DNA from: JALQUL01 sp964556425
GTDB lineage: Bacteria > Pseudomonadota > Gammaproteobacteria > Burkholderiales > Burkholderiaceae_C
Direction: 5' to 3'
Length of the DNA stretch: 64,000 nucleotides
Assembly (NCBI GenBank): GCA_964556425.1
Contig: CAZKWC010000006.1
Span: 15,782 to 79,781 of the forward strand
The notes beneath the pieces are model-generated. The model was not told the origin of the DNA and searched no databases. It saw only the letters and a program-made list of their open reading frames with translations. Position numbers and translations under genes: made by a program. Below are positions 26,421 through 34,627 of this stretch, one piece after another (positions within the stretch are counted from its first letter, which is position 1; the number at the start of each line of letters is the position of its first letter).

Positions 26421-26451
26421 TAGACAAAAAAAGCCAACAAAGTTGGCTTTT
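26421..26451 (-). terminator. Intrinsic terminator of ppiB
   Basis: A 10-bp stem (AAAAGCCAAC/GTTGGCTTTT) and a 3-base loop, with a T run on the minus strand (TTTTTTTG). Confidence 0.85.
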
Positions 26452-26455
26452 AGAA

Positions 26456-26487
26456 CCTTGGCAAATAACTTTAGTAATTTGCCAAGG
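26456..26487. other. Perfect 11-bp inverted repeat between ppiB and its terminator
   Basis: CCTTGGCAAAT and ATTTGCCAAGG flank a 10-base loop. There is no T run, and it lies just upstream (minus strand) of the terminator stem. It might stabilise the mRNA 3' end or bind a protein. Confidence 0.5.
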
Positions 26488-26517
26488 TGGTCTTAACTAT
26501 AGAGTGAACTTATTGAA

Positions 26518-27024
26518 TTAAAGTGCCACTGCTTTTTCAATAATGACATCTTCTTTTGGTACATCGGCATGGTAGCCACTATTGCCTGTTTTAACAGCTG
26601 CAATTTTGTCCACAATTTCGGTACCAGCAGTCACTTTACCAAAAACTGCATAACCCCAGCCACGCTCAGAAATAGCAGTGTGGTTTAAAAAACCATTGTC
26701 TGCTACATTAATAAAAAATTGTGCGGTAGCCGAGTGTGGATCGTTGGTACGAGCCATTGCCAAAGTGTAATGTTTGTTTTTTAAACCGTTATTAGCTTCA
26801 TTGCTAATAGGGGCTAGGGTTTCTTTTTGTTTCATGCCAGAAACAAAACCACCACCTTGGATCATAAATCCAGGAATAACACGGTGAAAAATCGTGTTAC
26901 TGTAGTGGCCATTATTCACATAGGCTAAAAAATTAGCGGTTGATTTTGGTGCATTAACAGCATCGAGTTCGATGGTAATAACGCCGTGGTTTTTAATGTG
27001 TAATTCAACTAATGGATTGCTCAT
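26518..27024 (-). CDS. ppiB: Cytoplasmic peptidyl-prolyl cis-trans isomerase (cyclophilin B)
   Basis: Cyclophilin-type prolyl isomerase, 168 residues without a signal peptide. The active-site motif is FHRVIPGFMIQGG, followed by LAMARTNDPHSATAQFFINV and GYAVFGKV. It lies 4 bases after the exported paralogue ppiA, so the two form an operon and probably arose by duplication. Confidence 0.94.
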   Translation of the reverse strand: MSNPLVELHIKNHGVITIELDAVNAPKSTANFLAYVNNGHYSNTIFHRVIPGFMIQGGGFVSGMKQKETLAPISNEANNGLKNKHYTLAMARTNDPHSATAQFFINVADNGFLNHTAISERGWGYAVFGKVTAGTEIVDKIAAVKTGNSGYHADVPKEDVIIEKAVAL

Positions 27025-27028
27025 GATT

Positions 27029-27709
27029 TTAAGGAAGCGTTACCGCTTTTTCTATAATAATGGGGGTTTTTGGAACATCCGAACTGAATGGGCCACTGGC
27101 CCCAGTTGGAACTTTTTTAATTTTATTCACCACATCCATACCACTAGTGACTTTACCAAAAACGGTATAACCAAAAAGCGCAGGATGGTTGATTAAATTT
27201 TCCCTGGGCACATTGTTATATGTTTGCCCTTGGTAGGTGAATTTTGCCACAGGGTCACCATCTGGAATGATGGTGGGGTCTAAAAAAGCATTATCTTTTA
27301 CATTAATAAAAAATTGTGAAGAAGCCGAGTGTGGGGCTTGGGTTCTAGCCATGGCCAAAGTGCCTACTAAATTTTTGGGTCCACCTTTGGCTAAAGCAGC
27401 TTGGCCCTCATGTTCTATGGGGGCACGAGTAGGGCGTTCTTGTAGTTTGGCATCATAACCACCAGCCTGAATCATAAAATCATCAATTACTCTATGAAAA
27501 ACAAGGCCATCGTAATGCTTATCTTTGACGTATTGCAAAAAATTGGCTACGGTTTTGGGGGCTTTTTCTGGATATAACTCCACCACAAAATCACCAATAT
27601 TAGTAGTAAATTTTACTTTTGGTAATTTGCTTTCGGCTAATGCAGAAAAAGAAGTGAGGGCCCCTAAGGCAGCCAAAGTCAAAATTGGTAAAAATTGTCT
27701 TTTATTCAT
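27029..27709 (-). CDS. ppiA: Periplasmic peptidyl-prolyl cis-trans isomerase (cyclophilin A)
   Basis: Exported cyclophilin. The Sec signal peptide is MNKRQFLPILTLAALGALTS... with cleavage after ALA (residue 25). The catalytic FHRVIDDFMIQAGG and LAMARTQAPHSASSQFFINV motifs are present. The 226 residues include an extra loop (around FLDPTIIPDGDP to NLINHPALFG) not found in ppiB. The ATG at 27709 is preferred over a TTG two codons upstream; neither has a strong ribosome site. First of the ppiA-ppiB pair. Confidence 0.93.
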   Translation of the reverse strand: MNKRQFLPILTLAALGALTSFSALAESKLPKVKFTTNIGDFVVELYPEKAPKTVANFLQYVKDKHYDGLVFHRVIDDFMIQAGGYDAKLQERPTRAPIEHEGQAALAKGGPKNLVGTLAMARTQAPHSASSQFFINVKDNAFLDPTIIPDGDPVAKFTYQGQTYNNVPRENLINHPALFGYTVFGKVTSGMDVVNKIKKVPTGASGPFSSDVPKTPIIIEKAVTLP

Positions 27710-27886
27710 AAACAAAGTAGTTAAAAGGGCATAAAGGGTGAAAAAATCGAAATGATTAATAGTCTGGAAAAAACCAAATCAAATAACCCAAAAACAAATA
27801 AATTAACATCTAACTATAAGATGGTTGTAACATAATTTATTGTTTTTAACGACAATTAACTTCATTTTAGATGTATTTGCAACGTT

Positions 27887-28417
27887 TTACTTAGTAGGTA
27901 ATTGAATTACCGATTCAGTTCGAAGTAATTTAGCTTTTAAACTAGAACTATTAATACCCAATTTTTGAGCATTTTTGTAAGAGGCAGTAGCCAGTTGAAT
28001 ATAAATGTCGCCTAAATTTTCATGAGCAACTGCGTAGCCGGGATTATTTCTAATTGCCGACTCCAATGCCACTTTTGATAATTCTGGTTGACCTTTTAAG
28101 TTGTATAAAACAGCAACATTATTATAGGGTTCTGGTAATTCGGGAAAATCTCGCATTAAGCCAGTGTAAATTTCTATGGCTTCGTTGGTTTTATTTTGCT
28201 CGGTTAAGATAACTGCCTTTAAAAAACGCATTTGTGGATCGCTTGGTTTTTCTGTTAAAACCTTATTAGCAATAGCTAAAGCTTCGGTTTTTTTACCAGC
28301 GTTATAGAGTTTTTCTGCATTAGCTAGTGGGGTATTTTGGGCATAACTTATGCTGCCTAAACAATTACCTAACACCAATAATGTGCTCAATAATAAAAAT
28401 TTGGTTTGTTTTTTCAT
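27887..28417 (-). CDS. Exported tetratricopeptide-repeat protein
   Basis: The 176 residues have a signal peptide (cleavage near ISYAQ, residue 27) followed by about three TPR units: AEKLYNAGKKTEALAIANKVL, a unit around FLKAVILTEQNKTNEAIEIY, and PYNNVAVLYNLKGQPELSKVAL. TPR proteins are scaffolds and no enzymatic residues are visible. In Burkholderiales a TPR gene normally precedes ppiA with cysS divergent beyond it; here cysS is missing and a long gene-free stretch follows instead. Confidence 0.85.
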   Translation of the reverse strand: MKKQTKFLLLSTLLVLGNCLGSISYAQNTPLANAEKLYNAGKKTEALAIANKVLTEKPSDPQMRFLKAVILTEQNKTNEAIEIYTGLMRDFPELPEPYNNVAVLYNLKGQPELSKVALESAIRNNPGYAVAHENLGDIYIQLATASYKNAQKLGINSSSLKAKLLRTESVIQLPTK

Positions 28418-28847
28418 GAAATGTTTTAAAATTTTTAACTGTTAATTTTTATAAGAAGTAAATTTGCTAATTTTAGTAGTTGGTAGTATTAATTTATTTG
28501 ACTCTGTGCCAAGTGAGCAGTGCAAACCAAGAGTTTATTAAGCAATTGATAATCATGTATGAATAACAATAAATTAGCTTATTAAGTGCGCTTGAATAAA
28601 TGCTATACCAATATACGATGCAAGCTTCTTAAGATGTTAGCATATTACAAAACTATAGTTTCTTTTGTCAAAATTGAGTAAATCTTGCAAAAAATAATTT
28701 TTTGGCTTGCTTAAACTCGTCAAATTTCTTAGCAAAATCATTAATTTTGCAGAACCATATAGCAAAATTCAGGGGTCGCAAGCATAATAAGGATTGGAAA
28801 ATACAATTAGTTGATTTTTATACCTACCGCCATTCCTAGGAAAGGAA

Positions 28848-28883
28848 ATGCCCAAAAAAAGCGCACTCAAACTTGTACCATAA
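28848..28883 (+). CDS. Possible 11-codon leader peptide
   Basis: ATG at 28848 directly after a strong AGGAAAGGAA ribosome-binding sequence, encoding MPKKSALKLVP and a stop. The coding bases form the left arm of the 28856-28953 inverted repeat, an arrangement seen in translation-coupled attenuators. There is no homology or experimental support, and it could be chance. Confidence 0.25.
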   Translation: MPKKSALKLVP

Positions 28884-28953
28884 ATGTAGCTAAGAATTTT
28901 GCATTGCTAGGTTTCTAAAGTAACAAAAAATATACCGTTTAAGTGTGCTTTTT
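28856..28953. other. Long inverted repeat with terminator-like right arm
   Basis: Left arm 28856-28872 (AAAAAGCGCACTCAAAC) pairs with right arm 28937-28953 (GTTTAAGTGTGCTTTTT) over 17 positions, with one G-U pair and one mismatch. The loop is 64 bases. The right arm ends in T5 then AATTTT. It could be a small RNA, an attenuator or the ends of a decayed mobile element. Confidence 0.45.
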
Positions 28954-29096
28954 AATTTTGCTTAGAGCTAATGAATATAGCATTCACAGTCATCACAAAA
29001 AGTATTGAAAGATTGTTTTTGTGCAACTGACCAAAATATCTCAATGCTTTTACGAATTTTGTCAGAACTATTAAGCTTATCTAGGATAATAGCCAT

Positions 29097-29894
29097 ATGA
29101 CTACAAAGCTTCTTTTTGGCTTCCATGCCGTGGGTGTAAGAGTAAAAACTGCCCCAACCTCTATCGTTGAAATTTACATTGATGCCAATCGCCGCGATAC
29201 CCGTATGCGGCAATTCACTGACAAGGCAAAAAGTGCCCAATTAAAAATAATTGAGGCTGACTCGGCTCGTTTAGGTAAATTAGCCGGTTCCAGCAACCAC
29301 CAAGGAGTGGTTGCCAAGGTCTCTGCCGATGTAAAACAAGAAAGTCTAGACGAATTATTAGACCGTTTACAAACACCTGAAAATCAGCAAGAACCTCAAG
29401 GTGCTTGGGCCAATCCTCTATTTTTGTTGCTCGACAGCGTTACCGACCCACATAATTTAGGTGCTTGCTTGCGTGTGGCCGATGGTGCAGGTGTGCATGC
29501 TGTAGTGGCACCAAAAGATCATGCGGTTGGAGTCAATGCCACCGTGGCTAAAGTGGCCAGTGGTGCCGCCGACACCATTCCTTATTTTATGGTTACCAAT
29601 TTATCTCGTACCATTAAAGAGTTGCAAGAGTGTGGTATTTGGGTGATTGGCACTAGCGATACTGCCGAGCATTCTATATATGATGTGGATTTAACTGGCC
29701 CGGTCGCCCTTGTTTTGGGTGCCGAGGGTACAGGTATGCGTCAATTAACTGCCAAAAATTGTGACCAACTCGTCAGTATTCCTATGTTGGGTGGGGTTGA
29801 AAGTTTAAATGTTTCGGTAGCAAGCGGAGTCTGTTTGTACGAGGCGGTACGTCAACGACAAGCATTAGCAAAAACAACTAATAAAGTGGTATAA
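29097..29894 (+). CDS. rlmB: 23S rRNA (guanosine-2251-2'-O)-methyltransferase RlmB
   Basis: SpoU-type SPOUT methyltransferase, 265 residues. The N-terminal substrate-binding domain (KLLFGFHAVGVRVK...) is followed by the catalytic domain with motif 1 DSVTDPHNLGACLRVADGAG (conserved Asn and Arg), motif 2 LVLGAEGTGMRQL and motif 3 SIPMLGGVESLNVSVASGV. It methylates the peptidyl-transferase loop of 23S rRNA. In many Burkholderiales it follows rnr, which is absent here. An AGGA lies about ten bases before the ATG. Confidence 0.94.
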   Translation: MTTKLLFGFHAVGVRVKTAPTSIVEIYIDANRRDTRMRQFTDKAKSAQLKIIEADSARLGKLAGSSNHQGVVAKVSADVKQESLDELLDRLQTPENQQEPQGAWANPLFLLLDSVTDPHNLGACLRVADGAGVHAVVAPKDHAVGVNATVAKVASGAADTIPYFMVTNLSRTIKELQECGIWVIGTSDTAEHSIYDVDLTGPVALVLGAEGTGMRQLTAKNCDQLVSIPMLGGVESLNVSVASGVCLYEAVRQRQALAKTTNKVV

Positions 29895-29942
29895 AACTTT
29901 AACTGTGCAACTTTAGTTTTTCTTTTTATGAAAGTTCCATTT

Positions 29943-30290
29943 ATGAAGCGATCTTTTTTTTCAATTTTGACAGTACTGAGTTTGGCATTATTAGCCGTTT
30001 CATGTACTCAAGAGCAACAAAATTCAATTAGCCGTAGTGTCCAAAACTGGACTGGTACCAACGGTGTACTAGAATTTTACGCTGGCGATAAAGTAGCCCG
30101 TCGGTTTATGAAAATTGACAAATTAAGCACCGCTATGGGTACAGAAGATGGTAAGCCTCGTCCTTATCGTTTTGGATACGGTGTGTTGGACGCAAACCTT
30201 AATATGATTGCCGACTCTAACGAGAAAAAAGTGTACTTTGAAATAAGTGATTACGCTGGCAACTATATTTTCTTTGAAAATCCAAATTAA
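29943..30290 (+). CDS. Small putative lipoprotein of unknown function
   Basis: From the ATG at 29943 the product has 115 residues. The N-terminus MKRSFFSILTVLSLALL is followed by the lipobox AVSC (Cys near residue 21), so it is probably a lipoprotein. The remainder has a compact beta-rich look (GVLEFYAGDKVARRFMKIDKL, FGYGVLDANLNMIADSNEK, VYFEISDYAGNYIFFENP). I do not recognise a family. It is 48 bases after rlmB and may be co-transcribed. An in-frame ATG at 29928 is the alternative start, and neither has a good ribosome site. Confidence 0.7.
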   Translation: MKRSFFSILTVLSLALLAVSCTQEQQNSISRSVQNWTGTNGVLEFYAGDKVARRFMKIDKLSTAMGTEDGKPRPYRFGYGVLDANLNMIADSNEKKVYFEISDYAGNYIFFENPN

Positions 30291-30316
30291 TTTTCTGCAC
30301 AGTCTGTAGTAAAAAT

Positions 30317-30349
30317 CTATTCTTGTGTGTGGCTTGCACACAAGAATAG
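30317..30349. other. Strong 13-bp hairpin between convergent genes
   Basis: CTATTCTTGTGTG and CACACAAGAATAG form a perfect 13-bp stem with a 7-base loop. No T run follows on either strand. It may act as a bidirectional transcript-end barrier. Confidence 0.55.
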
Positions 30350-30494
30350 GCTACAACTACAACTCTTGGAAAATAACTATTTCAGTGCTTTCATTCGCCT
30401 AATCTTTCCTTCAAACACATCACTTAATGTAGTTGTAAGCCTTGTTGAACTCAAGGCATTGCTGTGGTAGCAGTTGAATCATTTTTTACCTAAG

Positions 30495-31070
30495 CTAACC
30501 TAACCATCCCATTGCACCTATCAAAGCGCCAATCGCTAAAAGTGCCAGCATATGAAAGTTGCTAAGCCAGACCACAAGTGCACTGCAACAGGTTAATAAC
30601 CATAATGGCCAATGGCTACTAAGGCTACCGTTAGGGCTTGAAAGTACCCAACCAGTAGCAAACAAAAGTCCCATGACCACCGGTGCCATGCCTTGTTTAA
30701 AACTGCGTACAATTATTTTTTCATTGTTCTGATGCGCCCATCGGGCCGCCCAATAAGTGATGGTGCTACTAGGCAACATAATGCCTAGCATAGTCACTAA
30801 TAAGCCCAGAGGTGCCAACCAATAACCGCCTGCATTCATTCCTACCGTCCAGCCCATTAAACCAACAAATAAAACATTCGGTCCTGGGGCTGCTTGAGCA
30901 ATAGAAATAGAGGCGTAAAACTGCGACTCGGTAAGCCAATGATTCTCGGAGACTAAAAACCTATGCATTTCGGGAACCGTCGAAATAGCCCCTCCCACAG
31001 AAAGTAGAGATAACAAAAGGTATTGGCTAAAAAGCTCAAGCCAATTAGCGGCGGTTAAATGAATGGTCAT
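30495..31070 (-). CDS. chrA: Chromate transporter family protein, short chain (second subunit)
   Basis: Inner-membrane protein of 191 residues with about six hydrophobic segments. It carries the CHR-family signature near its N-terminus, with AQAAPGPNVLFVGLMGW and the Gly-rich LLSVGGAISTVPEMHR. Single-domain (short-chain) ChrA proteins are encoded as adjacent pairs that together replace the two-domain exporter, with opposite membrane topologies. The partner lies 27 bases upstream on the same strand. Chromate export is the known activity of the family; sulfate-like substrates cannot be excluded. Confidence 0.87.
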   Translation of the reverse strand: MTIHLTAANWLELFSQYLLLSLLSVGGAISTVPEMHRFLVSENHWLTESQFYASISIAQAAPGPNVLFVGLMGWTVGMNAGGYWLAPLGLLVTMLGIMLPSSTITYWAARWAHQNNEKIIVRSFKQGMAPVVMGLLFATGWVLSSPNGSLSSHWPLWLLTCCSALVVWLSNFHMLALLAIGALIGAMGWLG

Positions 31071-31097
31071 AAAAAATAAAAAAGTGTGTACTGCAAT

Positions 31098-31721
31098 TTA
31101 GGCATGTGCTTTTTGGATTTGTATATAACACCAGCGCCAAGCAAGAGCGCCTAAAATTAAAATAACCCAACCCAAGGGAAAATGAAAAATCGCGACACTC
31201 ATAAAACAAGCTAGTGCTAAACATAAGGACATAACAAGGCCAACAGGGTTACTTTTAAGCGTTTTAAGCAGTTTTAAACCAGTTGCAATAATGAGTCCAG
31301 CAGACACTGCCCCCATCCCTTTTAAAGCGCCAATAGCAGCAGGGTAGTCAAGTAGTTGCGTATAAAGAACTGCGATTAATACTACCACTAGGGTGGGAAT
31401 AATTAACATGCCGGCCAAAGCGGTAACTGCCCCTTTAAAGCCAAAAAACCGATGACCAATCATCATGGTTAAATTGACTACATTAGGGCCTGGCATGATT
31501 TGCGCAATTGCCCATTCTTCTACAAATTGTTCTGGTGTAAGCCATTTTTTTTGTTCGACTAAAACTCTTTGGGCAACAGGTAAAACACCCCCAAAGCCTT
31601 GTAACGAAAGTGTGGTTAATGCCCAAAAAAGAGCCCTTAGATTGTGAGGGTGATTAGTTTGAACTTGTGACACAGGTGGCTTAGGAGTAAAATTGAAGAT
31701 TGAATTATCAGGGATAAACAA
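31098..31721 (-). CDS. chrA: Chromate transporter family protein, short chain (first subunit)
   Basis: A membrane protein of 207 residues that pairs with the next gene. The family motifs are GFGGVLPVAQRVLVEQKKWL and AQIMPGPNVVNLTMMIG. The start is probably the TTG at 31721, because AAGGG lies at a suitable distance upstream and no ATG occurs before the conserved region. No chrB-like regulator is adjacent. Confidence 0.87.
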   Translation of the reverse strand: MFIPDNSIFNFTPKPPVSQVQTNHPHNLRALFWALTTLSLQGFGGVLPVAQRVLVEQKKWLTPEQFVEEWAIAQIMPGPNVVNLTMMIGHRFFGFKGAVTALAGMLIIPTLVVVLIAVLYTQLLDYPAAIGALKGMGAVSAGLIIATGLKLLKTLKSNPVGLVMSLCLALACFMSVAIFHFPLGWVILILGALAWRWCYIQIQKAHA

Positions 31722-32089
31722 ATGATTTTCCCTTGTTAGCCAATTTAATCATCTGCTACTAAAGAAGCCTTTAGTAAAACGCTTAACCGCATGCATGGCA
31801 TGGGCTTGTAAAATGTTAAATGGCCTATATTGTTGGTTTTTTACCTATAACCTAATGGGTGGGGCAAAACAACTCCAATAGGCCACTCAAGTTAGCACTT
31901 TTAATGCGGTTAGAGTTGATATTGCGTTCCTTAATTAGTTTTTCCAATCGCTCACACAATAGTTGGTTTCGATTGACGTATTTGTTTCTTATTGGTTTTC
32001 ACAACTGTCCTTCATTACTCTTAAAAACCGGGCAACACCTGAACCTGTTTTGCAGTTGTCTTGTGGTTTGCATTTAGCTTTTTATACAC
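31722..32089. other. Intergenic region with interspersed repeat
   Basis: Divergent spacer between the chrA pair and ygiQ. It contains a perfect 8-bp hairpin (TACTAAAG/CTTTAGTA near 31757-31776) directly before repeat copy B. No gene was found. Confidence 0.5.
31777..31842. repeat. Interspersed repeat, copy B
   Basis: Matches 19194-19259 over 66 ungapped bases (47 identical by eye). Both copies lie in spacers upstream of plus-strand genes. Confidence 0.6.
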
Positions 32090-34507
32090 ATGTCTCAATA
32101 TTCTGATGTTTCTTTGTTTCCGAGGTTAGCTAAACCTATTTCCAGTTACCGAAAGTACTGGGCGAGTCGTTTTGGCACCTCCAAATTTTTACCCATGAGT
32201 CGAGAAGAAATGACTCAATTGGGCTGGGATAGCTGCGACGTGATTTTGGTCACTGGTGATGCATATGTTGACCACCCCAGTTTTGGTATGGCGGTAATTG
32301 GCCGTCTCCTCGAAAATCAAGGTTTTAGAGTGGGTATTATTGCTCAGCCCGATTGGCAAAGTGCCGACCCATTTAAAGTGTTGGGTAAACCCAATTTGTT
32401 TTTTGGCGTCACGGCTGGCAACATGGACTCCATGATTAACCGCTATACCGCCGACCGAAAAATCCGTAGCGACGATGCCTACACACCTGGCGATGTGGGT
32501 GGTAAACGCCCCGATAGAGCTTGTTTAGTGTATAGCCAACGTTGCCGCGAAGCCTACAAAGATGTGCCTATTATTTTAGGCGGCATTGAAGCGTCGCTTA
32601 GGCGTATTGCCCATTACGATTATTGGCAAGATAAGGTTCGTAAATCTATAGTCCTAGATGCTAAAAGTGATTTAGTACTGTATGGTAATGCCGAAAGAGC
32701 TATTGTAGAAATTGCCCATAGGTTAGCTGCTAAAGAGCCAATTGAACAAATCACCGATGTTCGTGGTACTGCTTTTGTGCGCCGCACCACCATGGATAAT
32801 ACCAACTGGTTTGAAATTGACTCCACTGAAGTCGATAGACCAGGACGGGTAGATGAGCATATTAATCCCTACCAAATCATCAACGAGCAAAGCACCGATG
32901 ATGCCAAAGGCTGTGATGCAGCGCCTAATAAAACACCACTTGCGCAAGAGCAAACTTTGGTGTTTATGCCGCCCATTAGAGCTAGTCTAAAAGATCAGGG
33001 CGTCAAGCGAGAAAACACCGTAATTCGCCTGCCAAGCTTTGAACAAGTGCGTAGTGACCCTGTTTTATATGCCCATGCGAATCGGGTTTTACACCTTGAA
33101 ACCAACCCTGGTAATGCTCGTGCTTTAGTGCAAGCCCATGGCTCTGGCCCTGCCGGTCGTGATGTCTGGATTACTCCGCCACCAGTGCCATTAACCACTC
33201 CAGAAATGGACTTGGTTTTTGATTTACCTTATGCCCGAAGTCCTCATCCCGCATATGCCGATAGCAACGGTAGTTTTGATCACGAAACTAAAATCCCAGC
33301 TTGGGAGATGATCCGTTTTAGCGTCAATATTATGCGTGGTTGTTTTGGTGGCTGCACTTTTTGCTCGATTACCGAACATGAAGGACGCGTCATTCAAAGT
33401 CGTTCCGAAGATTCTATTATTAAAGAAGTAGAAGCTATTCGAGATAGCGTTAAAGGCTTTACCGGTACTATTTCTGATTTAGGTGGACCCACTGCCAATA
33501 TGTACCGAATTGGCTGTAAAACCCCAGAAATTGAAGCGGCTTGTCGTAAGCCTAGTTGTGTTTATCCTGGCATTTGCCCTAACTTAAATACCGATCATTC
33601 ATCTTTAATTAAGCTTTATAGAAGAGCTCGTAGCTTGCCCGGCATCAAGAAAATTTTGATTGGTTCTGGCATGCGTTATGACTTGGCTGTCGAGTCGCCT
33701 GAATACGTCAAAGAGTTGGTGCAGCATCATGTGGGTGGCTATTTAAAAATTGCCCCCGAGCACACCGAAACAGGCCCTTTATCTAAAATGATGAAGCCTG
33801 GTATTGGTACTTATGATCGTTTCAAATCAATGTTTGAAAAGTTCAGTAAAGAGGTAGGTAAACAACAATATTTAATTCCTTATTTTATTGCCGCTCACCC
33901 TGGCACCTCCGATGAAGACATGCTCAACTTAGCAGTCTGGCTTAAAAAGAATGGTTTTAAAGCCGATCAAGTGCAAAGTTTTTACCCCTCTCCAATGGCC
34001 AGTGCGACAGCCATGTATCACACTGGTAAAAACCCATTGCGCAAGGTGGGCAGAGATTCTGAAACAGTTGATATTGTTCGTGGCGACAAACGCCGTCGTT
34101 TGCACAAAGCATTTTTACGCTATCACGATCCTAATAACTGGCCCTTATTACGCGAGGCATTAAAAACCATGGGTCGTGCCGATTTAATCGGTAATGGCAA
34201 ACAACATTTAATTCCTCGCTTTCAGCCGCTTACCGATGGAAGTTATACTTCGGCAAGACGTGCTAACTCTACACCTGTATCGGGAGCTAGTGCGGGCAAG
34301 TTGTTCAAGAAACCGGTAGCAGGTCAAATCTTAACTCAGCATACTGGTTTGCCACCAAGGGTAACGGGTAGTGCGGTAGCGGCTAAAGTGGCAACTAAAA
34401 CCCAAGTGAAACCAAGCGCCAATCGAGTTGCTAGTAAAGCAAGCAAGCCTAACGTTGGCAATGGCAATGGTTCGGGCACGCTTTATACCAGTAAAAAAAG
34501 AGGTTAA
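32090..34507 (+). CDS. ygiQ: YgiQ family radical SAM protein
   Basis: The 805-residue protein has an N-terminal YgiQ domain (FPRLAKPISSYRKYWASRFG and following), then a radical SAM core with the cluster motif CFGGCTFC (Cys at about residues 417, 421 and 424) preceded by RFSVNIMRG. A second Cys group, CRKPSCVYPGICPNL, lies downstream and may bind another cluster or metal. The C-terminal ~90 residues are Lys/Ala/Thr/Ser-rich and disordered. The family is widespread but its reaction is unknown. It is a single transcription unit ending in a terminator. Confidence 0.93.
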   Translation: MSQYSDVSLFPRLAKPISSYRKYWASRFGTSKFLPMSREEMTQLGWDSCDVILVTGDAYVDHPSFGMAVIGRLLENQGFRVGIIAQPDWQSADPFKVLGKPNLFFGVTAGNMDSMINRYTADRKIRSDDAYTPGDVGGKRPDRACLVYSQRCREAYKDVPIILGGIEASLRRIAHYDYWQDKVRKSIVLDAKSDLVLYGNAERAIVEIAHRLAAKEPIEQITDVRGTAFVRRTTMDNTNWFEIDSTEVDRPGRVDEHINPYQIINEQSTDDAKGCDAAPNKTPLAQEQTLVFMPPIRASLKDQGVKRENTVIRLPSFEQVRSDPVLYAHANRVLHLETNPGNARALVQAHGSGPAGRDVWITPPPVPLTTPEMDLVFDLPYARSPHPAYADSNGSFDHETKIPAWEMIRFSVNIMRGCFGGCTFCSITEHEGRVIQSRSEDSIIKEVEAIRDSVKGFTGTISDLGGPTANMYRIGCKTPEIEAACRKPSCVYPGICPNLNTDHSSLIKLYRRARSLPGIKKILIGSGMRYDLAVESPEYVKELVQHHVGGYLKIAPEHTETGPLSKMMKPGIGTYDRFKSMFEKFSKEVGKQQYLIPYFIAAHPGTSDEDMLNLAVWLKKNGFKADQVQSFYPSPMASATAMYHTGKNPLRKVGRDSETVDIVRGDKRRRLHKAFLRYHDPNNWPLLREALKTMGRADLIGNGKQHLIPRFQPLTDGSYTSARRANSTPVSGASAGKLFKKPVAGQILTQHTGLPPRVTGSAVAAKVATKTQVKPSANRVASKASKPNVGNGNGSGTLYTSKKRG

Positions 34508-34589
34508 AGTAATTCTCGTTTTTGCTTAAGTGGCTGCAACTAAAAGTTTTGCAGCTACTTTCATAAGCATAATTCCCTAAAAACCTCAC

Positions 34590-34626
34590 AAAAAAGGCTA
34601 AGCGATCAGTTGCTTAGCCTTTTTTT
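34590..34626. terminator. Bidirectional terminator between ygiQ and gshA
   Basis: A 14-bp stem (AAAAAAGGCTAAGC / GCTTAGCCTTTTTT) with an 8-base loop, A-rich on the left and T-rich on the right. Confidence 0.92.
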
Positions 34627-34627
34627 A

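Larger units (their letters stand above)
26210..26517. other. Intergenic region with two hairpins, ppiB to lpxH
   Basis: No gene seen in 308 bases. The left two thirds are plain AT-rich sequence that should contain the lpxH promoter. The right third carries a terminator and a second perfect hairpin. Confidence 0.5.
28418..29096. other. Long gene-free stretch between the TPR gene and rlmB
   Basis: About 680 AT-rich bases between divergent genes. No long coding frame is credible. It contains a large inverted repeat (28856-28953) and a tiny possible leader peptide at 28848. Short frames near 28968-29240 are shadows of rlmB. It may hold a decayed gene or a small RNA. Confidence 0.5.

Noticed and set aside
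28968..29240. 90-residue minus-strand frame at the start of rlmB
   Set aside because: It overlaps the conserved rlmB N-terminus in antisense and has no family likeness.
31859..32077. 72-residue plus-strand frame between chrA and ygiQ
   Set aside because: It has no ribosome site or family likeness and lies in AT-rich spacer next to the repeat copy.
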